DNA of 29,782 bases from Candidatus Poseidonia sp. (GCA_023254365.1 JALRLQ010000011.1:1-29782), one strand, 5' to 3'; numbered from the stretch's first letter, positions 13,920 through 22,421 are shown. The notes: generated from the letters alone by a model not told the origin. Numbers and translations: made by a program.

Positions 13920-16739
13920 ATGGAGCGGAAGGCCAAGGTGACGACCATCCTGTGCATGCTGCTGCTGAGCATGCTTCCGTTCAACGTCCACGCGGAGGAC
14001 AGCGGTGGCGTTCAGGCCGGCACAGCCCAAGTTTCGTTGTTGCCCACCAACCCCGCCATGGGCCAATCCGTGGACATTTCCGTTGCGCTTTTCAACAGCC
14101 AAAGCAGCACAGCGTTCAATGTCGACGTGGCGTTTTACCAGGGAAGCAAACAACTTAGCAACCGATTTTTTCAAGACCAGGTGAACATCGATGGTAATTC
14201 CGTTTATACCGCCACCGCCACCCTGACAAATCTCGTCCAAGGCGATCAAAGTGTTTGGATTGAATGGGCCGCCAACGGGGCCAACCCTGCGAGCTTCAAG
14301 TACACCTTCACTGTTCGTGGCTTGGCCAACCTACAAGTGGAGACGTTCACGCTTGGTGACGGCTCGGTGGTGTATGCAGGTGATACTGTTGACGTGGCCG
14401 TTGAAGTCACCAACACCGGTACGGTGAACGCCTCCGATAGCAAACTCTTGCTACAGGTGCCCGGTGCCGACGATGTGATGCTCGATACCCCTGCGTTGAC
14501 GGCAGGGGCCTCGACGTGGGTCTACACCTCCATTGTAGCCCCCCCCAGCGGAACGCACGACATTACAGTGACGTCCGATGCAGAAAACGTTGTTGAGGAA
14601 GCGTCTGAAAACAACAAAGAAGCCGTCGCTGAATTGGTGGTTTCCACTCGGATGGACCTCAGTTTTTCGGGTGAGTTGACCGTTTCATCCCAGCCCGGCG
14701 CCCTGGAAGGCCCATGGACCGTTGAGGGGACCATGGTGCGAACCAACGGCACCGGCCCACTTGATGTTCCCGTTTGGCTTCAACTATCAACCCCTTCGGG
14801 AGGTCTGATCACCACCCCAACCTTCACCGTCAGTTTCACGGGCGTTGGCTACAGTCAAGAGGTGTTCAGCACCGTGGTGAACGCGAGCACGCTCAGTTCC
14901 CTGCCCGATGGAGACCATGTGGTCACCGCCAAAATCAACCCCTTCAACGAACCCGGTTTTGAGCAAGAAGACACCAGCAACGACATGGTTTCGGGTATCC
15001 TCACGATTTTCCCCATACCTGACGTGTACGTTGACGCCAACGCCCTTCCTGAAGTGCCCTCGGTAGAAGGCGGTGAAGATATTGTTTGGCGCGTGTACAT
15101 GGAAAACACGGGCGACATCGCTGTTTCGGGATTCCTTCACTACACCTTTGACGGTCTCGAGGGCGATTCGCCTCCCATCAATTTGCCAGCGGGTTCGGGT
15201 TTCACGTGGACGGTGTCCCTCAGCACGGCCTTGGGAGCACATACCGCTGAGTTTGAAGCGCAATGGGTGGCTGCTCAGGGAAGTTGGGATTCCAACAAGC
15301 AAAATTCCTTTGCCACGGGAACGGTTCTTGTCGAGTCCAAACTCAAGTTGGAATGGGACTACGGTTCCTTGGAAGTGCTGGATGCCGATGGCAACCAAGC
15401 CACGATGCCGTTGAAAGATGGCGAGGCCTACACCCTCAACATCGGTCTCACCAGCCAAAACACCGGTGATGCCGCCTACACCTGCCAGGACAGTTCCAAC
15501 ACGGTGATTGACACCATGGTGGTGAACATCGTTGACCGAGGTGACCGCGCTACACTCAGTTGCACCTTTTCAGCCACCGCCTCCACAACCACCGTGCGGA
15601 TGATCCCCGAGGATTCCTCCATCAGCATGACCTTCACCCGTTCCTTTGCCACGCTTGCCACGACCTCAGGCGACAACGGCGACATCACCGCTTCGGGCAT
15701 GGGGACCATGACGCTGTTTGGATTGGGAGCACTCGTGTTGCTTGGCGTGCTGGTCGCTGCCATCGTGCTAACACGCGAACGCGAAGAGGAAGTTGAGCGC
15801 GATATCTACGAGTATTGTCCCGCTTGCGACGGCGAGTTGGAGGGCTACGAGGACCGTTGTCCACATTGTGTCTTCAACTTAAAGAAAGCTCGCTCCCAAT
15901 TCCACGATTGCAACGAGTGCGGCGAATCCATTCCAGACCTCATCGAAAACTGTGCCTACTGCGGCGCCTACCAAGACGTTTCATCCTTCTTTGAGCGACG
16001 AGAGCGACGAGAGCGACGAGAAGTGGTCAAAGAAGAGGTGGCCTTGCCCGAGGACGACGACGACCGAATCGTCACCGGTACGCAGAACTTCGCCGATGCG
16101 GTCAAGGACTTCGGCTTCGATGAAGAGCATCTCGAGGAAGAATGGGACACCAACATTGTGGCTGCTGAGGCAGAGGTCGAGGCGGCCTACGACCGACGCT
16201 TTGCCGATGAATTGGCCATGGAAGAGATGACGGAAGAAGAAGTTGAGGCCTACAAGTCGCAAGTGACCACCACCCTACGAACGACCAAAGACATGGATTC
16301 TGATCACGACCTGGACGCCTTCCTCTCCGAGAAGGGTGAGTTGAAGTCACTTGGAGAAGACACGGGCGAATTGAGTGCCTCTGACGCTGACATCCGCGAG
16401 CAACTCTTCGAAATCACAGGTGAGGAAGGCGTTCTGCCCGGTGAGAAGGTCAAGGTTGGCATGAACATCACGGATTCTTCGCTCGCCGGAAACGAGGTCA
16501 GCGAAGCAACGGCGAACTTCAGTTTCGACGATGACGATGTCCCGCTCAGTGCCTCGATGAAGTCCGATGCTGAGTTGAAAGAGGAAGCCAGCAAAGTGAA
16601 ACCCGCTCGTCGCCGAACGTCCCGACAAAAGGCCGAACAGGAAGCGGCCTCAACGCCCACCGATGAGTGCGGTGCGTGTGGAGCTGATCTCCCGGCTGAT
16701 GCAACTGAATGCGGTACCTGCGGTGCCCGGTTTGGTTGA
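13920..16739 (+). CDS. Single-pass membrane protein: extracellular CARDB repeats and cytoplasmic zinc ribbons
   Basis: This 939-residue protein has a signal peptide (VTTILCMLLLSMLPFNVHA, cleavage near 25) and several extracellular beta-sandwich units of CARDB type. Typical phrases are DVAVEVTNTGTVNASDSKLL, NVVEEASENNKEAVAELVV and WRVYMENTGDIAVSGF. One membrane helix follows at about 597-620 (LFGLGALVLLGVLVAAIVL). Inside the cell are paired Cys motifs starting at C633: CPACDGELEGYEDRCPHC, then CNECGESIPDLIENCAYC, both zinc-ribbon pairs. An acidic charged region of about 240 residues leads to a final zinc ribbon (CGACGADLPADATECGTCG). The start is ATG 13920, directly before the signal peptide; the open frame upstream is unlikely to be coding. 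The topology suggests linking the cell surface to an internal partner, which is inference. Confidence 0.82.
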   Translation: MERKAKVTTILCMLLLSMLPFNVHAEDSGGVQAGTAQVSLLPTNPAMGQSVDISVALFNSQSSTAFNVDVAFYQGSKQLSNRFFQDQVNIDGNSVYTATATLTNLVQGDQSVWIEWAANGANPASFKYTFTVRGLANLQVETFTLGDGSVVYAGDTVDVAVEVTNTGTVNASDSKLLLQVPGADDVMLDTPALTAGASTWVYTSIVAPPSGTHDITVTSDAENVVEEASENNKEAVAELVVSTRMDLSFSGELTVSSQPGALEGPWTVEGTMVRTNGTGPLDVPVWLQLSTPSGGLITTPTFTVSFTGVGYSQEVFSTVVNASTLSSLPDGDHVVTAKINPFNEPGFEQEDTSNDMVSGILTIFPIPDVYVDANALPEVPSVEGGEDIVWRVYMENTGDIAVSGFLHYTFDGLEGDSPPINLPAGSGFTWTVSLSTALGAHTAEFEAQWVAAQGSWDSNKQNSFATGTVLVESKLKLEWDYGSLEVLDADGNQATMPLKDGEAYTLNIGLTSQNTGDAAYTCQDSSNTVIDTMVVNIVDRGDRATLSCTFSATASTTTVRMIPEDSSISMTFTRSFATLATTSGDNGDITASGMGTMTLFGLGALVLLGVLVAAIVLTREREEEVERDIYEYCPACDGELEGYEDRCPHCVFNLKKARSQFHDCNECGESIPDLIENCAYCGAYQDVSSFFERRERRERREVVKEEVALPEDDDDRIVTGTQNFADAVKDFGFDEEHLEEEWDTNIVAAEAEVEAAYDRRFADELAMEEMTEEEVEAYKSQVTTTLRTTKDMDSDHDLDAFLSEKGELKSLGEDTGELSASDADIREQLFEITGEEGVLPGEKVKVGMNITDSSLAGNEVSEATANFSFDDDDVPLSASMKSDAELKEEASKVKPARRRTSRQKAEQEAASTPTDECGACGADLPADATECGTCGARFG

Positions 16740-16891
16740 GTGTCTGTCGGCGTTCATAGGGGTCGTCATCGCCGGAGCTCGGCCTTGTGTTCGCTTCATT
16801 CAGACATCTGCTCGCAAGACGGGGGCGTTTTCAAAGGCTTGGGAAGCACGGCATCGTCGCCTTCATAGGTTGCAGGCCGGTGGTCTCAACC

Positions 16892-17455
16892 ATGGCGACG
16901 CCTCGCATTGGAGCCGTGTTGCTGATGGCGGTGTTGATGGCGTCCACATCAGGCTGCATGGGGTTGATAGCGGCGCGCGAATCCGTTGAATCCCTACGCG
17001 AGCCGGCTTACGACAGCCTCAACAACAAGAAGATCACGGTTTCTCACGAATTCACCTCGCTCGCCGATTATGCTGAAGAATATGTCAACCGGTCAACCTT
17101 CACGGTCACCGAACAGACCACCGAGATTGGCATTTACTTCAAAGTCACCTTTGAGCTGTCCGAGTCACCGCTCATCGGCGACCTTCTCATCGACAACGAA
17201 TCGCACTATGTCCACGCAACCTTGACCGATAGCAACGGCGTGGTGCAGTGGGAACAAGATGTCAGCGAAGACGCAAGCCCACTTGAAGAACGGTTGCAAC
17301 CCAATCCCTCGTTCCCCCTCGGCGAATGGGTGTTGGATGTCCGTGCTCGTGGTGGTGGTGAAAGCACCTTGAACGCAGTTCATGACAACTTCTTGGTCAT
17401 CGTCACCGTGACCAACACGTGTGTCCAATACCCGCTGGTTGAGGATTGTTTCTGA
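16892..17455 (+). CDS. Predicted lipoprotein of unknown function
   Basis: This 187-residue protein has an N-terminal hydrophobic signal and a lipobox-like end, VLMASTSGC, with the candidate lipidated Cys at 22. The mature part is polar and beta-rich (FTVTEQTTEIGIYFKVTFEL, HYVHATLTDSNGVVQWEQD, GEWVLDVRARGGGESTLNAV). It resembles a small extracellular beta-sandwich, but I do not recognise a family. The start is placed at ATG 16892 because it leads straight into the signal peptide. A TATA-like TTCATAGG at 16862-16869 sits 23-30 bases upstream, consistent with a leaderless transcript. The open frame extends upstream to 16787 without a signal-like start. It follows the CARDB/zinc-ribbon gene and ends 2 bases from the convergent nuclease gene. 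Confidence 0.65.
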   Translation: MATPRIGAVLLMAVLMASTSGCMGLIAARESVESLREPAYDSLNNKKITVSHEFTSLADYAEEYVNRSTFTVTEQTTEIGIYFKVTFELSESPLIGDLLIDNESHYVHATLTDSNGVVQWEQDVSEDASPLEERLQPNPSFPLGEWVLDVRARGGGESTLNAVHDNFLVIVTVTNTCVQYPLVEDCF

Positions 17456-17457
17456 CC

Positions 17458-18654
17458 TCAGACAAGTCGTTCATCACAGGCGTAACGGCGGGAACAGCTT
17501 CTGCATTTTCCTTCCCGGTCGTGATTCCGCTTTGCACCACCTTTGGCCATGGCGGTTTGGATGGTCTTGATGGCTGTATACAAGCGTTGCTTTGCCTCTT
17601 CGTTCCACGGGATTTGGTGCAAATCCTGCTCACCGTAACGAAGCAACCCGTAGGGGGGTGTACGACCGGTTGAAGCTTCCACCAAAGCAGTGTAAGCCAA
17701 CAATTGGAGGACATGAGAGTCGTGAGGTTTCACGGGAATTTTTCCTGTTTTCTGCTCAACCGGTATGAACTCGTTGTCGATGATGACGATTTGGTCCGGG
17801 CGACCTCGCAGGCCGGTTTCTTGGTCAACGAGCAAACTCGCTGTTGCCTCGTCATCGGAATAGGTCACCTCAGCGGTCGGGGAAAGGTTGTTTTTGGCGG
17901 CGAGAACACGGGCCTCGTTGTTGTTGATCAGGGCGCCCTGAAGACGGATTGAGGCCAGGAGCATCCATCCGATGGTCGTCACGGCAAACACATAGGCTGC
18001 TTGTTCTTGGTTGACGGCAAATTGCAGGGCGATGGCGTGTAAAGCCAAGACGATGGCCGAGATGAACATGGCGGCCTCAATCCATCCCCCTTCGAGCCAG
18101 CCGCCACGAAACCCAACCGGTTCAAACACCGGTTCGACAAGCATCGGATCTCCCGTGAAGACCATTGGAGGTTCGTACCATGCGCGAACCCCGAAGAGCG
18201 TTCGCCACGGCAGAAAGACCGCTCCGATGCCGACCAGCAAACAGGCCAAGGCCGTGATGGCCAAAAGCTTCGAGAACTCCACCACATCGAAGGTCATGTT
18301 GTCAGCGTTCTGAAACGCCACCGTGTCGATGGTGAGCACGACGATGATGCCAAACCACCACTGCCAAATCAACAGATTTCGTCGAGCTTTGAACTGGTGA
18401 CTCTGCATCGATTCAATGGACGCGTGAATCTCTTGGTGGCGTTGCTTTCCTTCCTCGATCTCAGCGCTCTTTCCCGAGTGGCCGGTTGAGGCCAGGTGCC
18501 AGGAGAGCGGGCAGTAGGTGTACCGTTCCAAATCGCTGGCGCTGACGCTCAGTGGGGTGTCGTTCTCGCCGACCCAAAACCCATCTTTCCGTAACGTGGC
18601 GTCAGGATGCGAAGGGGGAGAACCGTCGAAACCATCCTCCTCCCCGTCGGTCAT
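17458..18654 (-). CDS. Cas4/RecB-like PD-(D/E)XK nuclease with inserted transmembrane helices
   Basis: This 398-residue protein has the full motif set of the Cas4/PDDEXK_1 family. These are SASDLERYTYCPLSWHL with Cys48, GKQRHQEIH (His73), GLRGRPDQIVI (Asp287), PVEQKTGK (Glu300, Lys302), QLLAYTALVE (Gln317, Tyr321) and C-terminal CRSCSRRYAC (Cys384, 387, 393). The four cysteines would hold a [4Fe-4S] cluster, as in Cas4, AddB and Dna2. About 200 residues between motif I and the active-site core contain four apparent membrane helices (about 94-112, 128-150, 192-212, 219-240), which is unusual. No CRISPR array or other cas gene is nearby. The start ATG 18654 leaves a polar N-terminus; GTG just upstream is possible. 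The nuclease fold and active-site completeness are seen; substrate and cellular role are unknown. Confidence 0.85.
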   Translation of the reverse strand: MTDGEEDGFDGSPPSHPDATLRKDGFWVGENDTPLSVSASDLERYTYCPLSWHLASTGHSGKSAEIEEGKQRHQEIHASIESMQSHQFKARRNLLIWQWWFGIIVVLTIDTVAFQNADNMTFDVVEFSKLLAITALACLLVGIGAVFLPWRTLFGVRAWYEPPMVFTGDPMLVEPVFEPVGFRGGWLEGGWIEAAMFISAIVLALHAIALQFAVNQEQAAYVFAVTTIGWMLLASIRLQGALINNNEARVLAAKNNLSPTAEVTYSDDEATASLLVDQETGLRGRPDQIVIIDNEFIPVEQKTGKIPVKPHDSHVLQLLAYTALVEASTGRTPPYGLLRYGEQDLHQIPWNEEAKQRLYTAIKTIQTAMAKGGAKRNHDREGKCRSCSRRYACDERLV

Positions 18655-18747
18655 GTGCACGCCAGCACCGTCCTGTTTTTCATACCTTAGGGCGGCATAC
18701 CCAAGCCCATTCCGGCAACCTCTGCTCGGCAATGGCGGACGAAGCGG

Positions 18748-18755
18748 TTTAATAT
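18748..18755 (+). promoter_or_regulatory. TATA-like promoter element of rpsB
   Basis: TTTAATAT lies 34-41 bases before the S2 start codon, in the gap between divergent genes. It would place the transcript start about 10 bases ahead of the ATG. There is no clear ribosome-binding motif, so a very short leader is expected. Confidence 0.5.
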
Positions 18756-18788
18756 GGGGGGTTTGTGGGCGGCTTGCTGTGGTTCACC

Positions 18789-19397
18789 ATGTCCGACGAA
18801 ACATCATTGCTGGTCTCCGCTGAAACCTATGAGGAGAACGCCGTCAACATTGGTACCCAACAGAAAAGTTCGGACATGAGCCGGTTCATCGACCGCGTCC
18901 GCGAAGACGGTCTCTACCTGTTGGACATTCCAACCACGGACGCCCGTATTCGCTCCATTGCTGCCTTGCTCAACACCTACGAGAAGGAAGCCATCATGGT
19001 CGTCAGCGCTCGCCAATACGGACAGCGCCCTGCCCGTCTTTTCGCTGAAGCCATCGGTGCCACCTCCGCCGTTGGACGCTTTATTCCCGGCTCCTTGACC
19101 AACCCTGCGCTTCGTTCCTACATCGAGCCCGACATCCTGTTCGTCACCGATCCCGCCAACGACCAGCAAGCCCTCCGCGAAGCGGTTGCATCGGGCTTGC
19201 CCATCGTCGGTATCGTCGATGCCAACAACCACCTCCGCAACGTCGACATCGCTCTCCCAGCCAACAACAAGGGACGCCGTTCGCTTGCGCTCATCTACTG
19301 GCTCTTGGCTCGAGAAGTGCTCAAGGTTCGTGGTGAAACCACCGACGAGGACTGGGCTGCGGCCAACGACCTCGAAGACTGGGAATCCACCTTCTGA
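18789..19397 (+). CDS. rpsB: Small-subunit ribosomal protein S2 (uS2), archaeal type
   Basis: This 202-residue protein aligns by eye along its length with archaeal S2. Landmarks are NIGTQQKSSDMSRFIDRVR, DGLYLLDIPTTDARIRS, QYGQRPARLFAEAIGA, RFIPGSLTNP, YIEPDILFVTDPANDQQALR and NKGRRSLALIYWLLAREVL. It binds the 30S subunit at the head-body junction. Archaeal S2 often sits with L13, S9, RpoN, RpoK and enolase; here it stands alone between a nuclease gene and a convergent dus gene. The start is ATG 18789, which leaves a normal N-terminus (SDETSLLVSAETYEENAVNI); upstream in-frame codons are beyond the TATA-like element. It ends 3 bases before the stop of dus. Identification is certain. Confidence 0.97.
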   Translation: MSDETSLLVSAETYEENAVNIGTQQKSSDMSRFIDRVREDGLYLLDIPTTDARIRSIAALLNTYEKEAIMVVSARQYGQRPARLFAEAIGATSAVGRFIPGSLTNPALRSYIEPDILFVTDPANDQQALREAVASGLPIVGIVDANNHLRNVDIALPANNKGRRSLALIYWLLAREVLKVRGETTDEDWAAANDLEDWESTF

Positions 19398-19400
19398 ACA

Positions 19401-20426
19401 TCACGCCCGTCCTTCAAGGAAGGCGCTGATCGCTGCTGCCATGGCTTCATTCGTGTCTTGTTCGTGCATCAAGGTCCGAACCCGTTTGGCTCCCGGCAAG
19501 CCTTTGGTGAACGCGATGGCGTGGCGTTGCATCCACTTTCCCTGCAGTCCAACGGTGGCATGCGAGAGTTCGACGTACCGGTCCCAGCACCACTTCCGAC
19601 TGGCAAAGGACCTGCCCACCTCTGAGAGTGCGTGCCAGTCGTCGTTGGCGACGACCCAAGGCAAGGACTCCATCTCCATCCATCCCAAACCGACTTTGAT
19701 GTCGGCAAAGACGCTTGGACGACCGATGGCTCCACGCCCAATCATGAGGCCTGAGGCGTTGGTGTGCTCGAGACAAGCAGCGGCTGAAGCAGCGTCAACC
19801 ACATCCCCGTTGGCCACCACCGGGACGTTCACGGCTTCAACGGCCTCTTTGATGCTGGACCAGTCCGCTTGTCCGGCATAGCGTTGCCGAAGTGTGCGTC
19901 CGTGGATGCACAGGCGCTGGGTGCCCACCTCTTCGAGTCGAACGCAGAGGTCCTTGGCGTTGTTTGCTCCCTTGCCTGTGCCCAAGCGCATTTTTGCCGT
20001 CACAGGGATGTCGATTCGGTTGACGATGGTTTCCACCATGCTGACCAATCGGTCGGGTTCCCCCATCAAGGCGGCTCCGGCACATATGTTGGTGACTTTT
20101 GGAGCCGGACACCCGAAGTTCAAATCGATAATATCGGCACTGGGGGCCAGCATTTCTGCAGCCGTGGCCATGTCGCCGGGGTCGCCTCCAAAGATTTGGG
20201 GGATGAACGGTACTTCGGTTTCGTGGGTCTCCATGCGTCTCCACGACGTCGCTGCTTCACGCGTCAGCGCAGTGGAGTTGGTGAACTCCGTGATGGTGAA
20301 ATCAGCACCGCATTCTTTGGCTAACAATCGATACGGCAGGTCGGTGACCCCCGACATCGGCGCCAAGTACAACGGGCGCTCCTCGCCTTCCCACGTCCCT
20401 CGTTTGGCCCCGATGAATGCCGACAC
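19401..20426 (-). CDS. dus: tRNA-dihydrouridine synthase
   Basis: This 341-residue flavoprotein reduces uridine to dihydrouridine in tRNA loops. The TIM barrel and FMN segments are clear: YLAPMSGVTDLPYR at the start, FIPQIFGGDPGDM, DLNFGCPAPKV with Cys106 in the GCP motif, AKMRLGTGKGA, CIHGRTLRQRYAGQADW, VPVVANGDVVDA and GLMIGRGAIGRP. The C-terminal helical RNA-binding part is present. The start is placed at GTG 20426, 6 bases after GGAGTG, 13 bases beyond the stop of the upstream regulator gene. GTG 20435 is the alternative, and no ATG fits. The open frame continues far upstream but would overlap the neighbour completely. It is probably cotranscribed with the winged-helix gene ahead of it. 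Confidence 0.93.
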   Translation of the reverse strand: MSAFIGAKRGTWEGEERPLYLAPMSGVTDLPYRLLAKECGADFTITEFTNSTALTREAATSWRRMETHETEVPFIPQIFGGDPGDMATAAEMLAPSADIIDLNFGCPAPKVTNICAGAALMGEPDRLVSMVETIVNRIDIPVTAKMRLGTGKGANNAKDLCVRLEEVGTQRLCIHGRTLRQRYAGQADWSSIKEAVEAVNVPVVANGDVVDAASAAACLEHTNASGLMIGRGAIGRPSVFADIKVGLGWMEMESLPWVVANDDWHALSEVGRSFASRKWCWDRYVELSHATVGLQGKWMQRHAIAFTKGLPGAKRVRTLMHEQDTNEAMAAAISAFLEGRA

Positions 20427-20439
20427 GTTGCCCACTCCG

Positions 20440-21558
20440 TCATGGATGATGCTCAGCAAGGGCCTCGTCCAACAAGCCAGCCACACGTACCATGCGGCGC
20501 AGCACGCGGTCAAGTCGATCCTGAACATGGCGCTGAACGATGGAGGGCGTTGAACCTGCCATTCGGTAGCCCATCGGCAATCGGCCGCCAAGCAGATTCA
20601 GCAGGAGCATTTGTTCCCGTGCTTCAACGCTGGCGAGGTGCTGTTCAACCGCTTCAACCGAGAGTGCTCCCGCTGCCAACGACTTGAGAAGCCCACCTTG
20701 TTGCTGTTCGTTCAACAACCGCTGGAACCCGCCTTTCTTCAGCATCCAGTCTTCGCCTCTTCGCTGGTATTGAGTGGTCATGGCGCTCCAAAGGGCGCTG
20801 TTCAAGCGGTCGGTTCGCGGTACTCGCTCGACCATTCCAGACGCTCGAAAACGGTCGAGAATACGTCCCACGCGGGCCTTCTGTCCATCGTGGAGTTCAG
20901 CGGCCTCGTCCAGCGAAAGCGGGAGGTCACGCGACAACAAGGTCGCAAACAGCGACACCGATAACGAATCTTCTGCCAACTCTTGGCCTGGACGTTCCCC
21001 GAGCAGGCCAAAATCGTTCATCCAATGGGAAAAAGCGTCGCCCAATGCATCGGTTGGCACGGGTCGGTGGTCGACCAAACCGATGGAAAACGGGGCCGAT
21101 TCGTCCTGAGGCAGTTCGACAGGAAGCGGTTCACCGGTCCGAGACCAGCGCTCGTTGAGCATCGCCATTCGCTGGTTGAGGATGAGGTTGCTGTGTTGTT
21201 GAAGGTGGGCCACAGCGTTTGAGAGCGAACCGCCGCGCAGGTAGTATTTCCTCCATCCTTTTCCTTCGTTGGTCGTTCCAATCAAGCCCGTTTCCACCAA
21301 CCGCCCGAGATGATGGTTGAGCGCAGCTGGCATTTGTGCGAGTTCGTCGGCCAGCATCTGTGCGTCCCAGGCTTGGCCCGGAGCACCGAAGAGGTGGTCG
21401 CGCAGCAAGCGGTGGACCACCCCTGCACGCCCGAGGTCCGCCGTGGCGTCGCCTCGCTTGCGAACCAAAGACAAGGTGTCGATCATCCATTCGATCAGGG
21501 CGTCAACATCCCTGTCCACCGAGGGAAGCGGGTGTTCCACCAAGCGGAGTGCGAACAT
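20440..21558 (-). CDS. Protein with two winged-helix-like DNA-binding regions, family not recognised
   Basis: This 372-residue soluble protein has an N-terminal winged-helix pattern: MLADELAQMPAALNHHLGRL, then VETGLIGTTNEGKGWRKYYL with the wing. A second helix-turn-helix pattern sits near the middle: LSLDEAAELHDGQKARVGRI followed by FRASGMVERVPRTDRL. The remainder is helical and Leu-rich, with coiled-coil-like stretches (SVEAVEQHLASVEAREQMLL) that may dimerise. ArsR/MarR-like regulators share the first pattern, but I cannot name a family for the whole. The ATG at 21558 follows an 87-base gap with an AT-rich spot (TTAATG at 21598-21603 on this strand). dus lies 13 bases downstream. A transcription regulator is the likely role, by inference. 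Confidence 0.6.
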   Translation of the reverse strand: MFALRLVEHPLPSVDRDVDALIEWMIDTLSLVRKRGDATADLGRAGVVHRLLRDHLFGAPGQAWDAQMLADELAQMPAALNHHLGRLVETGLIGTTNEGKGWRKYYLRGGSLSNAVAHLQQHSNLILNQRMAMLNERWSRTGEPLPVELPQDESAPFSIGLVDHRPVPTDALGDAFSHWMNDFGLLGERPGQELAEDSLSVSLFATLLSRDLPLSLDEAAELHDGQKARVGRILDRFRASGMVERVPRTDRLNSALWSAMTTQYQRRGEDWMLKKGGFQRLLNEQQQGGLLKSLAAGALSVEAVEQHLASVEAREQMLLLNLLGGRLPMGYRMAGSTPSIVQRHVQDRLDRVLRRMVRVAGLLDEALAEHHP

Positions 21559-21645
21559 GGCGAACAGCCGTTGGCGAGAGGCTTTGAACCCTGTGCATTA
21601 ATTCCTGTCTGAATGACGAATTTTGAGAGGGTGAGACGATAGCCG

Positions 21646-22317
21646 TCACCATGCTCGACGCTCGTCAATGAACTCGTAATCAACGCCCCGTGCGGGACGG
21701 GTGTAAATTTCCAAATCGATGTGCGGCATCAATTCAATGCTGCCTTCTCTGAGGATACCGCGGCGACGCAACACCTTCACGGCGCTGTGCACCGTGGCAC
21801 GTGTTCGGCCGAGACGCCGAGCCAATTCGGCTTGGGAACGGGGGATGCCCTCTCGGTCGATGTTCTCCAAAATTTGACGCTGGACAAGAGACAGGCCGAT
21901 GGGCAGTTGTTGCGCCATGCGCTCTTGGCCCACCACGGTGCTCCGCAACACTTCCACCTGGCTTGGCCCGCCTGCAAAGTAGCAGGTTCGCCCGTTGACG
22001 GGAAGCACCGTCACCGCCTGACGGGTTTGAAGGACGTCGAGGTGGTGGCGCAGGGTGCCGTTGGCGGTGTTCATCACGGTTTGGAGCTCCCGGTAACACA
22101 ATCCAGGTCGATCTTCGAGTGTTTTGAGGATGCGCCGACGAAGTGGATGCTCCAACGATGCCGTCCGCTTGGTTGAGATGCCACCAAACGCCATGGCCCC
22201 CATCGTTCCAGCAACCGTGGCCAATCCTCCGGCCAAACCAGCCACGCCGCTGGCCGCTCCGGCCAGGCCGGCTGCGAGCCAAGGCCGCTGACGGGTCCAC
22301 TGAGCCAAGAGAGGCAT
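21646..22317 (-). CDS. Double winged-helix regulator with a glycine-rich hydrophobic N-terminus
   Basis: This 223-residue protein begins MPLLAQWTRQRPW, then a Gly/Ala-rich hydrophobic stretch (about 14-46; LAAGLAGAASGVAGLAGGLA) that could insert in the membrane as a helix or hairpin. Two winged helices follow. The first is HPLRRRILKTLEDRPGLCYR with ELQTVMNTANGTLRHHLDVL; the second is LVQRQILENIDREGIPRSQA with ELARRLGRTRATVHSAVKVL. The combination resembles the membrane-tethered one-component regulators of Thermoplasmata, though the target is unknown. The start is ATG 22317, 25-30 bases after a TTTAAG element, suggesting a leaderless transcript. An upstream ATG at 22395 would add 26 residues and bypass that promoter. 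The gene diverges from the phosphatase. Confidence 0.7.
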   Translation of the reverse strand: MPLLAQWTRQRPWLAAGLAGAASGVAGLAGGLATVAGTMGAMAFGGISTKRTASLEHPLRRRILKTLEDRPGLCYRELQTVMNTANGTLRHHLDVLQTRQAVTVLPVNGRTCYFAGGPSQVEVLRSTVVGQERMAQQLPIGLSLVQRQILENIDREGIPRSQAELARRLGRTRATVHSAVKVLRRRGILREGSIELMPHIDLEIYTRPARGVDYEFIDERRAW

Positions 22318-22340
22318 AATGGGAGGTTGTGCTTCTCCTC

Positions 22341-22349
22341 CCTTAAACC
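22341..22349 (-). promoter_or_regulatory. TATA-like element for the membrane winged-helix regulator
   Basis: On the minus strand the sequence reads GGTTTAAGG, with TTTAAG 25-30 bases before the ATG at 22317. That spacing is expected for an archaeal TATA box driving a leaderless mRNA. Confidence 0.45.
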
Positions 22350-22390
22350 ATCGTCGTTTCGTGCAGCCTTTGTAGCCTGAACTTGGAGCG

Positions 22391-22398
22391 TTCATATA
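22391..22398 (+). promoter_or_regulatory. TATA-like element for the phosphatase gene
   Basis: TTCATATA ends 23 bases before ATG 22422 and starts 31 before it. This matches an archaeal promoter with transcription beginning at or near the start codon. No ribosome-binding motif precedes this ATG, which also fits a leaderless message. Confidence 0.5.
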
Positions 22399-22421
22399 CG
22401 GTCAAACGACCTTCTCTATGT

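Noticed and set aside
16740..16891. N-terminal extension or a small gene ahead of the lipoprotein
   Set aside because: The frame is open but lacks a ribosome-binding site or signal-like start; the lipoprotein signal begins at 16892 behind a TATA-like element.
17458..18654. Cas4-like gene as part of a CRISPR-Cas locus
   Set aside because: No repeats, cas1, cas2 or effector genes are within the window, and the protein has an unusual membrane insertion.
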